The notes: generated by a model not told the origin, from the letters alone. A DNA stretch of 64,000 bases from a bacterium (GCA_020444475.1 JAHLKV010000001.1:372001-436000); one strand, 5' to 3'; positions 9,344 to 18,741 are shown, numbered from the stretch's first letter. A program made the numbers and translations.

Positions 9344-10261
9344 TTACATCTTTTCGAAAAACAACTTCACTTCGTTGGCCAGACGTATTGTCTTGCCGGG
9401 CGCAGCCTGAATCGGCTGATACTTCTCGCGCTCGGCGCGCTCCAGCCACTCGGCGACCTGCAGTCGCTGCGACTCGGTCAGCGCCGTGCGATTGAGTGCC
9501 TCGGCGATCTCCTCGGCACTCCTGCCCGCCAACGGCAGCTCGAACCGTCGTTCGAGATACTCCACAATAATCGGAAACAGCCCGGTTTGGAATCGCTTGA
9601 GATCGGACCCGACCTCTTTCTGCAGTTCGGCTAACCGCTCGAGCAGGCGTTCCGAAGGCGTTTTGTCGGGACGCAACGCCTGCGACCGCTTGCGGACGGT
9701 GATGACCGCGGCCACGCCTCCCCCTATAAGACAGACCGCCACCAGAACAAGTAACCAGATCGGGAGATCATTCGATTTGGGCGGTTCGGGAATCGGCGCC
9801 GCTATCTGAACCGTGACCGGCTCGGTCACCAGCTCGCCCGGAATCGAATCCGGCCATGAGACATACTCGACCCTCATCGGCTCGACCCGGCCCAGACCGG
9901 CCTCGGTCGGAATCAGCTCGTAATGGAACCTCTTGGTGGTGATTTCGTCGCCGCCGGCGCCGACCGAGGAGACCGTCGTGCTGAACTTGCCGACTCGCAG
10001 TTTCTGAAGAACCGGCTGGAGCGGGCGATCGAATCGGTAGGCGGACTGCGGACCCGGCCAGGTCAGAACGATTTCGAGGGTTGCAGTCTCGTCGTATGCT
10101 ACCTGCGGACGGTCGAGCGATTGGCTGAGACTGATACTCTCAGCCGCGCCCGGTCGACCGGCAAGGACTACTAGTATGAGAAACGTTAGCAGCGGTCGTA
10201 TAGACATTCCCATGTTACCGATTGCGACATGTTTCCGAGGCTCGAGCGGCATTCCATTCAT
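9344..10261 (-). CDS. BatD-like membrane protein at the head of the Bat operon
   Basis: The 305-residue reading begins with a polar stretch before the signal peptide; starts at 10252, 10213 or 10207 ('MSIRPLLTFLILVVLAG') are alternatives, and the true start is uncertain. After the signal comes one beta-rich domain with BatD-like phrases ('RPQVAYDETATLEIVLTW', 'LIPTEAGLGRVEPMRVEY'). A transmembrane helix lies near 170-190 ('WLLVLVAVCLIGGGVAAVI') and a helical cytoplasmic domain follows. It sits 22 bases before moxR and is the third BatD-like protein of the cluster. The function is unknown beyond the expected role in the Bat complex. Confidence 0.7.
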   Translation of the reverse strand: MNGMPLEPRKHVAIGNMGMSIRPLLTFLILVVLAGRPGAAESISLSQSLDRPQVAYDETATLEIVLTWPGPQSAYRFDRPLQPVLQKLRVGKFSTTVSSVGAGGDEITTKRFHYELIPTEAGLGRVEPMRVEYVSWPDSIPGELVTEPVTVQIAAPIPEPPKSNDLPIWLLVLVAVCLIGGGVAAVITVRKRSQALRPDKTPSERLLERLAELQKEVGSDLKRFQTGLFPIIVEYLERRFELPLAGRSAEEIAEALNRTALTESQRLQVAEWLERAEREKYQPIQAAPGKTIRLANEVKLFFEKM

Positions 10262-10343
10262 CCTGCCAAGTCACTGTTAAGTTAATAGTTAACACCGGGT
10301 TTCGAGCCTTGATAGGATTATACTCGCCCGCCCGGCGATTGTT

Positions 10344-11240
10344 TCAAATTTGTTGTCCACCCAGCACGAGCGCCACCAACCCGAGCAACATGCCGATCTT
10401 CAGCGCTGTCGAACCGATCCGAAGCAGTCTCGGGGTCGGGTTCCCCCACACGAAGATAAGCAGCGCCATCAGCGGAAGATCGACGACATACACGGTAATG
10501 ATCTCGTACATCCGCCCGAACCAGCCAAAATAGATAGGAACGAGTGTCAGCAGCACCAGCAACAGGTAGATCGACAGCGCCAGCGCCAGCGTGGGCGACT
10601 TGCCGATTCTCTGCGGCAGCGTCCGCACGCCGGCCTGCCGGTCCCCTTCCATATCTTCCACATCCTTAATCATCTCCCGTACGAAATGAAACAGCAAAGC
10701 ATACGCGGCCGGAACCAGCGGGCCGGGCAGCCGGGCGAGCAAGTACGGATCTACCGCCATCCCGCCCACAACGAACGTCAACGCGGACAGCAGTGCAATA
10801 ACCATATTGCCGGCGACTGGAATGTGCTTCAGCTTCAGATTGTACCAGAAGAGCAGAACCACGGAGAGAAAGACTACCCCGCTGACCATCAGCGATACAA
10901 ACAGCGAGACAAGGATCGCCCCCAGATTGATCGCCACTACCAGCAGTTTGGCCCGCGGCACTGTTACCATCTGCCGCACAAGAGCGCGATTCGGCCGATT
11001 GATGCGGTCGATTTCAATATCGACGACATCGTTCAGGATATTCCCGGCCGCACAGACCAGGAACGCTGCAATCGAAGTCAGCGCCACCGGCAGGATCGGG
11101 AACGCCTGGGTGACCAGCCAGGCGCCCACCCAGACGGCGGCGGCGGCAATCACGCAGTTGGCGGCTCGGATCAGGGACAGATAATCTCGAATGACTCGCA
11201 CGCCGGAGGATATCGGCCCGCACCGGTCGTCGTCAACCAT
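10344..11240 (-). CDS. UbiA-family prenyltransferase resembling archaeal DGGGP synthase
   Basis: A 298-residue membrane protein of about eight or nine helices. The two Asp-rich prenyl-diphosphate motifs are 'NDVVDIEIDRINRPNRAL' and 'KDVEDMEGDRQAGVRTLP'. The opening 'YLSLIRAANCVIA' and the 'HFVREMIKDVEDMEGD' segment resemble archaeal digeranylgeranylglyceryl phosphate synthases more than ubiquinone or menaquinone UbiA/MenA, as I remember those sequences. The reaction would then be transfer of a geranylgeranyl group to geranylgeranylglyceryl phosphate in ether lipid synthesis. Alternatives are a quinone or other polyprenyl acceptor. The start overlaps the Omp85 gene stop by one base (TAATG). 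No GGGP synthase gene is in the window. Confidence 0.75.
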   Translation of the reverse strand: MVDDDRCGPISSGVRVIRDYLSLIRAANCVIAAAAVWVGAWLVTQAFPILPVALTSIAAFLVCAAGNILNDVVDIEIDRINRPNRALVRQMVTVPRAKLLVVAINLGAILVSLFVSLMVSGVVFLSVVLLFWYNLKLKHIPVAGNMVIALLSALTFVVGGMAVDPYLLARLPGPLVPAAYALLFHFVREMIKDVEDMEGDRQAGVRTLPQRIGKSPTLALALSIYLLLVLLTLVPIYFGWFGRMYEIITVYVVDLPLMALLIFVWGNPTPRLLRIGSTALKIGMLLGLVALVLGGQQI

Positions 11241-12694
11241 TATATATCGGCCGAGAACTCCACTGACAGGTGCGGCTCGTCAATCGCAGCCCCTTCTCCC
11301 CAGCCGAACGACACCCGAACCAGCCGCTCCGCGGAAAGAAGCGCTAGCCCAAGCCCATAACCCGAGCGATACTTCTCATCGGTTGCCAAATCGGTGACCC
11401 CTTCCACCGTCCGATTGAGGTACGCCGCATCGTAAAAGAGAAACAGGTTTCCGCCGTCGAATCGCACCCTCGGCTCGATAGTCCCGTATGCTGCCCGCTG
11501 CGCCGGGAACTGATCGGTTCGGTAACCCCGAATCGTTCCCGGTCCCCCGATCAGAAACAACTCAGCCGGCGGCGGCAGACTCTGCCCGGTCTCGAATCCG
11601 CGATAGTGCCCACCCACGTGGACAAGGAACGGACCGCGAACGGACAGGTACGACTCGATATCCACGGTCGTGCGGGTTTCATTAAACGAGGAATCCCCGG
11701 CCATACCGAGCGAATCCGCTGAGTAGCGTCGGTTGAGATAGGCCAGCGAGGTGTGCAGGCGGAGTCCTCTCGAAGGATTTATCGGATTGTCGAGACTGGA
11801 CCTTTCGAGGCCAAACACGGTCGAATAAGCCGAATACCCGGCGACATTGTCGGAAGGTTCCACACGGCGGAAGCCAAGGCCCAATGACAGGTCGAGCGCA
11901 TCGGATACGCTCGACGTATAAGTGGGGCTGATGGCAAACTCGTAGAAGCTGTCGCGATAGTCCCTCGTCGCAACCATCACGTCTCCCCGGTCCCGACCCA
12001 GCCAGAACAGTGGCTGACGATACCTGATCTGCAGCTCAGTCCGTCCTTTGTCCGGCCTCGCCGACCGCACACTCGCCTGCCGCCCACCTCCGAAAAGATT
12101 GTTCAGCGCGAGCTGCGCACTCCACACCAGTCCGGCTTCGTCATCCGGGGTGTATCCTCCACCACCAAAGAAGCTCATCTGCCGCTTCTCCATAAAGGTC
12201 ACCACCAGGTCGGCTTCGGTATACCCGGCCAGCACCCGTACGCCGATCGGGGATACGAAATCAATGAACCCTATCGCTTCGGCCTGGGCGCGAATTCGGT
12301 CGAGTGTGGCCATAGTCAGCCTCTCGCCATCGTACGATGCAAAGAACCGCCCCAAGCTTTCCGGATCAGTCCGCTCCAGCCCCTCGAAAGCCACTCTTCG
12401 AATCCGCACCACCGGTCCGGGATTGATCGCCAGCTCCAGAGTCGCATCCGACTCACCGCTCACCTCCAGTCTCACGATACGAGCGCGTGCGAAATAGTGA
12501 CCATTGTCCTGGTACGGCTGCAGCACCGAAGCCATCAATCGCGCCGCAGCGACTGAATCGAGTTGAACCGGCCGATCCAGCACGACCACTGAATCGCCGA
12601 TACGAACTGCGACGACCGTAACGTCTTCGGTAACCGCGGCCACGTCCGAAGTCGACAGCGTCACCAACAATGTCACCAATAGAAAGAATCGCAT
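11240..12694 (-). CDS. Short Omp85/BamA-like outer membrane protein
   Basis: The start is set at the ATG at 12694 because it opens a signal peptide ('MRFFLLVTLLVTLSTSDVAA'); the upstream extension lies in the preceding gene's reading space. The product is about 484 residues. A short POTRA-like part (about 55-165, 'VRIRRVAFEGLERTDPESLG') precedes a 16-strand type barrel with the family motif 'IGGPGTIRGY', the loop-6 signature of Omp85 proteins. It is much shorter than BamA (about 800 residues, five POTRAs), with room for only one or two POTRAs. The size points to a special-purpose Omp85 or TamA-like protein. It follows the large barrel gene by 7 nt, so it may help insert that protein; this is inference. 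Confidence 0.82.
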   Translation of the reverse strand: MRFFLLVTLLVTLSTSDVAAVTEDVTVVAVRIGDSVVVLDRPVQLDSVAAARLMASVLQPYQDNGHYFARARIVRLEVSGESDATLELAINPGPVVRIRRVAFEGLERTDPESLGRFFASYDGERLTMATLDRIRAQAEAIGFIDFVSPIGVRVLAGYTEADLVVTFMEKRQMSFFGGGGYTPDDEAGLVWSAQLALNNLFGGGRQASVRSARPDKGRTELQIRYRQPLFWLGRDRGDVMVATRDYRDSFYEFAISPTYTSSVSDALDLSLGLGFRRVEPSDNVAGYSAYSTVFGLERSSLDNPINPSRGLRLHTSLAYLNRRYSADSLGMAGDSSFNETRTTVDIESYLSVRGPFLVHVGGHYRGFETGQSLPPPAELFLIGGPGTIRGYRTDQFPAQRAAYGTIEPRVRFDGGNLFLFYDAAYLNRTVEGVTDLATDEKYRSGYGLGLALLSAERLVRVSFGWGEGAAIDEPHLSVEFSADI

Positions 12695-12701
12695 ACCGCG
12701 G

Positions 12702-15700
12702 CTAAAAGCCTGCCACCACCTCCCCGCGTCCGTACACCCGCGCGGTGCGATTGTCGGCGTGTCGGCCCGACAGATTGAGGCTGACCCGAAGTCCTTCCCG
12801 CACCCCATAGTTAAGAATCACCGACCAGACTGCCCCCCGGTCGCCGGGCCGATTGTCGGTCAGTTGATAGGAACTCCCCGCGACATCTCCCCGGAGCGTC
12901 TGTCTGTACAGCTCCAGCGATGTGCGCAGCTCACCGCGTTCGACCACCCGCAGCCGCGAGCCGGCGATTGCGGAGTAAATCTTCGACCGGGCCCGATCGC
13001 CGTCATCTGCTTTCCTATACGCGCCACCGATCGAGACCTCACCGAGTACAATCCTCTGCGTGACGGCTACCGCCAAGTCATACCCGGTCACATCTCCCGC
13101 GCCACTGTAGTATTCATCTCGCTCGTACGAGAAAACACTGACCGACTGCTCCAAAAACGTCTGCCGCACCCGCTGGCGGAAACTCACTGAGCCCTGCCGA
13201 TCGCGTCGTTCCCGGCCTTCATCGACAATCCGCCGCCGCTCCAACTGCTCCGAGTAGTCGAGCACAATCACGTGAAAACCGACCAATGGGAACAGCCGCA
13301 CGTCAGCCGCATAGCGACGTTCAAAAAAGAGATAGGCCTGATCCGGATCGGAGTAGAACGGCAGCGCCCACAACGCGCTCCGCTCACCCTCGGGAAGCAG
13401 TTCTTCCTTGATGTCGGACGTAAGTCGCACCGATCCGAAGTCGAACGCCCGGGACAGGTAGAAGCTCTTCTCCCCGCGCCGCACCCGATCGACCGACGAC
13501 AGCAACTCCTCCACCCGGATGAAGTTGCCGTCGGGATCGGGAATGTACTGCCCGTCTTCGAAAATATAATCCCCCAGACCCTGATCAACTTCGAGATAGG
13601 AAATGCCCCGCGCGTTCCGGACTTCTTCGGACACGAGATACGATGACGATACGGTGAGCCCACTTCGCGGACTGTCGTAGCGGAGATTCACCCTGCCGAG
13701 GAAGTTGGTCTCATCGGCCGTCTGCCCGGACAGCCACTGATACGTGGCGGTAGCGTCGTACGTCAGATCACCGAACCGCCGACTCGATCCCGCCGTTAAA
13801 CGGTTGCGATCTAGCACGCCGTTCCAATCCGAAGTCAGGCTGTCCTCGGCGTAGTACTCCCAGCGAAGGAAGTCGTCGAATCGTCTCGTCTCGACCCGCA
13901 CGCGGTTGAAGCTGGTCCCGCGCGCATCGTCATAGTAGCGATTCCGTCGTCTGTCAAACTCGTACGATCCACCGAGTGTAATGTCCCCGACCAGAGCCAG
14001 CGATGCGGTCGCATTGGCATTGTCAACCGACCCCTTGCCGTCGAGCGCAGTATCGTCCAGTTTCGAACTCAGGTGGACGTACGACACGCCGGTGCGAAGT
14101 CGCCTGGTGGGAGACATGTCGATCGTTGCTCCGACACGCCTCGACACGAATCTCTCACGATAGCGCAACTCCCCGCCATTCGCGCCCAGCGTCACACCCG
14201 AGACCGGTGTGACCAGCGCCGACCCCTCGTGCAGCAACTCGGTGGTGTTTCGCTCGAACTCAGGCGGACGGTACCAGGTTCTCTCGAAATCGGGATCATC
14301 GATCCGCTCCCGTGCGACGAAGTCCGGTTCTCGAACTCGCCGATGTGCGGAGATCTTGTTTGGCGTACGAAACGCCTGCCACTGCCGAGTGAAGCTGAGA
14401 TCGAGCAGATGCGCCGCATTGTCAGCGTCGTCGATCGAAGAATACAGATTGCGATCGAGGTCACTTGTCCGCAGGTCGGCCGTGAGCGTTCCCACATTCG
14501 CAAGTTGCGAACCTGCCAGCACCCGGTACTCGTTGGTACGCTCCGGCGGTGTTAGCTCGACCACCGGCTCATAATCCCCGGAACCGCCACCGACGAACCG
14601 ATAGACGCCGGACCCGATAAACTCATAGCTGCCTTCGCCGGCCCCGACATAGGTGAATGTCACGGCTAAATCTCCCGCGCCCTCTCCGACGTACTGATAC
14701 ACACTGTCCGGCAGACTGTCGATGACAAGCGAGTAGTTCCCCGATGTATCCGGTATCACTCCCGATCGGAAGACCGCACTATCGCCTGCCGCTTCGAGCA
14801 GGGCCAGCTCTCCGGACGAGAACTCACCCGTTTCGGGCGCCTCAGAGTCGTCCCCTTCGCGCAATGCGCCGACCGAGAAAAACAGCACTGAGTCGGTCGT
14901 GTGAGCGCCGCCGCCAAACGCAAACAACTCCTGCTTGTAGGCTGTCGTAAGCGGTTCATAGTCGATCTCGATTCGGCTACGCAAGTCAATCGGCCGGGAC
15001 ACGGAAAACGTGATCCGCCCGGTCGGGTAATCCATCGTGTAGTCCTTGTTCACCCCCCGCTCCATCGGTTCACCGTCGAGCCACACCGACTCCGAACCCG
15101 GGACGATCGCCTGTCCTGTGTTGCCGGTCACCTGATACGGCCCCTGGAATCCATCCGATCCGTAGAAACGCGCACTCTCGAACCGTCCGCGCGGGCGCGC
15201 CGCGGCCGCTTCGACATGCCAGCTCGGAAAGGTCACCACTGTCGATGCTCCTGAGACCTGCTTCTGGGCTAGACCGGTCGTCATACCGGAAAGCGTGATA
15301 TCGCCCAACTGCGCGTGAACTCGCTTCGATCGGAGCTGGATATTGACCTTGTCGAGATCGGACAGGCGGCTGTTGAGCGTACCGTAGGTTGGATCGAATC
15401 CCCGGTCGGTAATGGCGCCGCTGATTTCCACTCCCGGGGCAAGCTCACCCCCGATCGTCATGTTGAGCGACTGACTGAACTCCGACGTACCCGCCGAGCG
15501 CGCCGCAAACCGAAAGCTCTTGGCCCCGTTGATGGAAACTCCCCGTCCGCCGCCGAGCTCGCGCGATGGTGAGTCATCGACGATCACCGGAGCCACCCGG
15601 CTATCCGATACGCCCGCCTCCGGAATCGTTCGCCCGAACCACTGACCGGCCCACGCAGGAAGCTTCCGATAACTGACGACCAGCGTGTCGCTGCCCGCAA

Positions 15701-15953
15701 ATGCGGTATCGTTCAGGGAAAGTTCGAACGCGCCGGCCGAAGCGACATATCGGTAGTCGGTGGTGCGGTCCAGCAGGCGAGTGTTAAGGTAGAGCGAATC
15801 GGAGTCGGTGATCAGCACCGAACCCTGGGTGGAAATCGTTCGGGGTATCTCGGGACCGGGAAAGACGCGACGTATGGTCTCTATGGACCCGGCCTCGGAC
15901 ACAGCGGCGAGTGCAAGAAAACAATTAAGGAGGACAGCGACCCGTGCGAGCAT
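12702..15953 (-). CDS. Large predicted outer membrane beta-barrel protein
   Basis: A 1083-residue secreted protein with a signal peptide (about 1-21) and a ribosome binding site (GGCAGG). The N-terminal third has beta-domain signatures: 'YLNTRLLDRTTDYRYV' and 'NKDYTMDYPTGRITFSVSR' followed by 'SRIEIDYEP'. The remaining two thirds alternate short polar and aromatic strands typical of a large barrel, with segments such as 'GASVYRLASS'-like turns rather than hydrophobic helices. The 'DYxxDYxxGxIxF' phrase resembles motifs I recall from SprA/Sov, the type IX translocon, but this protein is under half that length. It lies between the PorU/PorV module and the Omp85 gene. The function is unknown. 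Confidence 0.7.
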   Translation of the reverse strand: MLARVAVLLNCFLALAAVSEAGSIETIRRVFPGPEIPRTISTQGSVLITDSDSLYLNTRLLDRTTDYRYVASAGAFELSLNDTAFAGSDTLVVSYRKLPAWAGQWFGRTIPEAGVSDSRVAPVIVDDSPSRELGGGRGVSINGAKSFRFAARSAGTSEFSQSLNMTIGGELAPGVEISGAITDRGFDPTYGTLNSRLSDLDKVNIQLRSKRVHAQLGDITLSGMTTGLAQKQVSGASTVVTFPSWHVEAAAARPRGRFESARFYGSDGFQGPYQVTGNTGQAIVPGSESVWLDGEPMERGVNKDYTMDYPTGRITFSVSRPIDLRSRIEIDYEPLTTAYKQELFAFGGGAHTTDSVLFFSVGALREGDDSEAPETGEFSSGELALLEAAGDSAVFRSGVIPDTSGNYSLVIDSLPDSVYQYVGEGAGDLAVTFTYVGAGEGSYEFIGSGVYRFVGGGSGDYEPVVELTPPERTNEYRVLAGSQLANVGTLTADLRTSDLDRNLYSSIDDADNAAHLLDLSFTRQWQAFRTPNKISAHRRVREPDFVARERIDDPDFERTWYRPPEFERNTTELLHEGSALVTPVSGVTLGANGGELRYRERFVSRRVGATIDMSPTRRLRTGVSYVHLSSKLDDTALDGKGSVDNANATASLALVGDITLGGSYEFDRRRNRYYDDARGTSFNRVRVETRRFDDFLRWEYYAEDSLTSDWNGVLDRNRLTAGSSRRFGDLTYDATATYQWLSGQTADETNFLGRVNLRYDSPRSGLTVSSSYLVSEEVRNARGISYLEVDQGLGDYIFEDGQYIPDPDGNFIRVEELLSSVDRVRRGEKSFYLSRAFDFGSVRLTSDIKEELLPEGERSALWALPFYSDPDQAYLFFERRYAADVRLFPLVGFHVIVLDYSEQLERRRIVDEGRERRDRQGSVSFRQRVRQTFLEQSVSVFSYERDEYYSGAGDVTGYDLAVAVTQRIVLGEVSIGGAYRKADDGDRARSKIYSAIAGSRLRVVERGELRTSLELYRQTLRGDVAGSSYQLTDNRPGDRGAVWSVILNYGVREGLRVSLNLSGRHADNRTARVYGRGEVVAGF

Positions 15954-15964
15954 CGCCGACCTGC

Positions 15965-16933
15965 CTATTCGTCGATAGTAAGAACACGGGCAATCACCAG
16001 GCTGCCCAGTCGGGAGTCACTGAGAATAAGTCGGCCGTCGCTGAGGACGGCGATATCGTTCATGGATGCAAACGAGTGATCAAGCCCGGTCATGGATCCC
16101 CGGTTCTCGAACAGTAGTTTACCCCGACGATCGAAACAAAACAAACCGGGGATCTCGTGATCGATAACCCACACCCGCAGGCTTTGGTCAACCGTCGCAG
16201 CGATCGGACGAACCAGCACGTCCTCCCCAATCGCGCCGCTGAAACTACCAAACCGGTCGAACCGCAAGACCCGGCCGTTGCCGGCATCACAAATCAGAAA
16301 ACCGCCACGACCGTCGCGTGCTATCTTCTGCGGATCCGATACCATCCCGCCGGAATACCCGAACTCGGCAATGAATCTGTCGAATCGATCGGTGTTGTCG
16401 AACAGCGCCACTCGATCCTTGTCGGAGTCCGCCATCCAGGTCTCACCGAAGTCGTTTATGGCCACACCCGAGGGCTGCCCGAACCGGGCGAGATCTTCGG
16501 CATCAAGCAGGTCGATCTCGTCCACAAATTCAAGGCGGGAGTTGTAGCGACAGAGACGAGTGTTGCCGCGGTCGGCGACAATCACGGTCAGACCATTGTC
16601 CACCGAAATGAAGCCCGGCCGATTCAACAGCCCGGGAGTTCCTCCCTGGCCGCCGGCAACATAGCGTTGCTCCAGTTGCGGACTGAAAGCGACCAGGCGG
16701 TGACTACCTTCATCGGAAACATATAGCGACCCACGAAAGTCCACTGCCAGCCCGTACGGCTTGAAGAATGTTTCGTCGCGACTGATATCTGAGATGAAAG
16801 AGTCGGCCACCACTGCCACCGGGGCCGCCGCGTCGATCGATTCTTCAGGAATACCGCGCGAACCACCCCCGCATGCCCCCACCACCGCTGTCAGCAAAGC
16901 GGCGCCCATCAGCATGCCACGGTACCGAGTCAT
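15965..16933 (-). CDS. NHL-repeat beta-propeller lipoprotein
   Basis: A 322-residue lipoprotein with the lipobox 'TAVVGAC' and a Gly/Ser spacer. The body is made of NHL-type propeller blades with the usual phrases 'FFKPYGLAVDFRGSLYVSDEGSHRLVAF', cut here to its core 'GSLYVSDEGSHRLVAF', then 'LTVIVADRGNTRLCRY', 'GETWMADSDKDRVALF' and 'GGFLICDAGNGRVLRF'. About six blades can be counted. The first codon overlaps the stop of the upstream DUF5683-like gene by one base. NHL propellers bind proteins or ligands; the partner is not indicated. Membership of the surface-protein operon suggests an outer membrane periplasmic or surface location. Confidence 0.8.
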   Translation of the reverse strand: MTRYRGMLMGAALLTAVVGACGGGSRGIPEESIDAAAPVAVVADSFISDISRDETFFKPYGLAVDFRGSLYVSDEGSHRLVAFSPQLEQRYVAGGQGGTPGLLNRPGFISVDNGLTVIVADRGNTRLCRYNSRLEFVDEIDLLDAEDLARFGQPSGVAINDFGETWMADSDKDRVALFDNTDRFDRFIAEFGYSGGMVSDPQKIARDGRGGFLICDAGNGRVLRFDRFGSFSGAIGEDVLVRPIAATVDQSLRVWVIDHEIPGLFCFDRRGKLLFENRGSMTGLDHSFASMNDIAVLSDGRLILSDSRLGSLVIARVLTIDE

Positions 16934-17733
16934 TATCGGAAGTCGGTGTAGAAGGTGAGCGAAATCTGCGTCTTCGATGAGAAGGGATTGATGCTGAGCT
17001 TCATGTCCGGCCGATCACGCATCGAAAACGACTCGGCTGTCAATTGCTTGTTCAAACGCTGGCCGTCGCGGATGGCGTCGATTACCGATATGATACGACC
17101 GACCACCGCTACCCCCAACATGAAGTCCGACCGACGGTCGGCCTCGCGTGCCCGGTTCTTGAGATGTCTATACGTCTCCTGGTCCTGCTGATTCTGCCAT
17201 CGCCAGTGGTTGTCCGGTGTATCGGTCAGATAAGGTCGCTCCGGATCGAATACCCGTCCGAAGGAGTTGTACTCATCGATACTCGTGTAGAAACCGACCA
17301 GATCCCGGAACTCATCGTCTTTGTCCGCCAGTTGGGCGTTGGCATTCGCCTGCGCGAACCGGATATAGTCATCTTCCTTCCAGTTGCCGTAGACCTTGAA
17401 GGAGAGATAGCCGACCCACGTCAGCGCTTCGGCCGCAAAGAAGTACCGTGCTTTCTTCTTGTTACCCAGGTAGTATTCCCCGGCGCCGGGAACCAGCGCC
17501 GACAGCAGAGCCGCCTTGACCGTAGATTTGCGACGAGGCTCTTCGAATGAATCTCCCTCCTGCTGCTTGTTGGCGGGCTCAGTCGGCTTGTCATCATCGA
17601 ACTCGTCCGCCCAGCCGTCACTAGCGAGGCTGAACGTCATCGCGTCCTGTATCGGCGTCGACTGGAGTTCGACGGCATGCGCCGCACACGCCGCGATGAG
17701 CATCAGTGCGAATATCGGTAATAACTTATACAT
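16933..17733 (-). CDS. DUF5683-type membrane protein, copy 1
   Basis: The ATG at 17733 is chosen; a TTG at 17742 with a nearer GGGGAG box is possible. After a signal peptide ('LLPIFALMLIAACAAHA') and a polar linker comes the family core 'ALLSALVPGAGEYYLGNKKKA', followed by a hydrophobic segment ('YFFAAEALTWVGYLSF'). Further on is 'VVGRIISVIDAIRDGQRLNK', which also fits DUF5683. These proteins are common in FCB genomes and of unknown function. The next gene upstream is a diverged second copy, 18 nt away, so this is an old tandem duplication. Confidence 0.75.
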   Translation of the reverse strand: MYKLLPIFALMLIAACAAHAVELQSTPIQDAMTFSLASDGWADEFDDDKPTEPANKQQEGDSFEEPRRKSTVKAALLSALVPGAGEYYLGNKKKARYFFAAEALTWVGYLSFKVYGNWKEDDYIRFAQANANAQLADKDDEFRDLVGFYTSIDEYNSFGRVFDPERPYLTDTPDNHWRWQNQQDQETYRHLKNRAREADRRSDFMLGVAVVGRIISVIDAIRDGQRLNKQLTAESFSMRDRPDMKLSINPFSSKTQISLTFYTDFR

Positions 17734-17751
17734 ACGAATCAACGGCTCCCC

Positions 17752-18717
17752 CTAAAAGTGCCACGCCACATGAAGGAATGGTGTATCACGACGGGAATTG
17801 TACGATTCCAGCGAAGCCCGAACCTCGATCTTCGGATCGGCTGCACCAAACGCCTGCAGTGAATTGTTGTGTCGCTTGGCGCCGAAGTATGCTTCGAGCC
17901 CGGACACGATGCGATTGAAAATCGAAACCATGACCATCTTCCGTGCATCTTCCAGCTTGCTGTTGGCGTCGGCGCGCATCGTCTCGTATTCCTCGCGAAG
18001 CGTCGATTGCGGCGTAAGCGAGACTCCGGTGATGGCCGGCATCGGGTTGTCAACGCTGTAATCATCGATAGTATTGCCGTCGTACACGGCGTCCGCCCAG
18101 CCCCAGGCAAACTGATTGTACTTGCCTGTCATCTCATAATACTGCTGCGTACGGGTATCCGGCAAGTGGTGAGACACCTCGCCGTAGACCGGCCCCTGCA
18201 GTTCGTCATCGTCGGTCACCCCATACACCCAGTACAGATACTTCTCTTCGTAGCTTTCGCGACTCCAGTACTGCCGGTTGAAGGCCTCGAATTCATCCTC
18301 CATGTCGACCCCGTCGCCGTGCCACTTGAACTGCAGGCCCCAGGCGGCAACGTCGACCGCAAAGAACAAGAGCGCCTTCGTTTTGCTGCCGTAGTACCAC
18401 TGCCCTGCGCCTGGCACCACCATCGAGAGGGCGAAGGCCTTAAAAGGCGACTTCGTACCCGGCGGTTTCGTTGAACCGTCGCGGAAGTCACCGGCTTCAT
18501 CCTCCCCCTGCCAGGTGTTGCCGGACTGCTCTTCCTGCAGGGCGGCTACGCCGTTGTCGAAACGAAGGTTCGTTAACTCGGTCGATAACGTCGTCGGCGT
18601 CACCAGCGAACGGGCGCCGTCGCTCCTGCCGCTGGCGTGTGCCATAACCGTCGGAAATGCACCCGCACACAGCAGGGCTACCACCAGAATCCACGCTGTC
18701 CTGTTTCTCTTGGTCAT
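17752..18717 (-). CDS. DUF5683-type membrane protein, copy 2
   Basis: A 321-residue protein with a signal peptide ('WILVVALLCAGAFPTVMAHA') and a GGAG box seven bases before the ATG. It shares the core of the next gene: 'ALSMVVPGAGQWYYGSKTKA' followed by a hydrophobic run, and near the end 'IFNRIVSGLEAYFGAKRHN' in place of the paralogue's 'RIISVIDAIRDG'. The region between is longer and rich in Tyr and Asp. It lies 24 nt after the M6 protease gene. The function is unknown; its place suggests a link with surface protein display. Confidence 0.75.
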   Translation of the reverse strand: MTKRNRTAWILVVALLCAGAFPTVMAHASGRSDGARSLVTPTTLSTELTNLRFDNGVAALQEEQSGNTWQGEDEAGDFRDGSTKPPGTKSPFKAFALSMVVPGAGQWYYGSKTKALLFFAVDVAAWGLQFKWHGDGVDMEDEFEAFNRQYWSRESYEEKYLYWVYGVTDDDELQGPVYGEVSHHLPDTRTQQYYEMTGKYNQFAWGWADAVYDGNTIDDYSVDNPMPAITGVSLTPQSTLREEYETMRADANSKLEDARKMVMVSIFNRIVSGLEAYFGAKRHNNSLQAFGAADPKIEVRASLESYNSRRDTPFLHVAWHF

Positions 18718-18741
18718 GTCATGCTCCGTCCATTCCGGTGG

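Noticed and set aside
10270-10300. GTTAAC/TTAAC-rich palindrome before the BatD-like gene as an operator
   Set aside because: It is short and AT-rich with no second copy in the window, so it is not above expectation.
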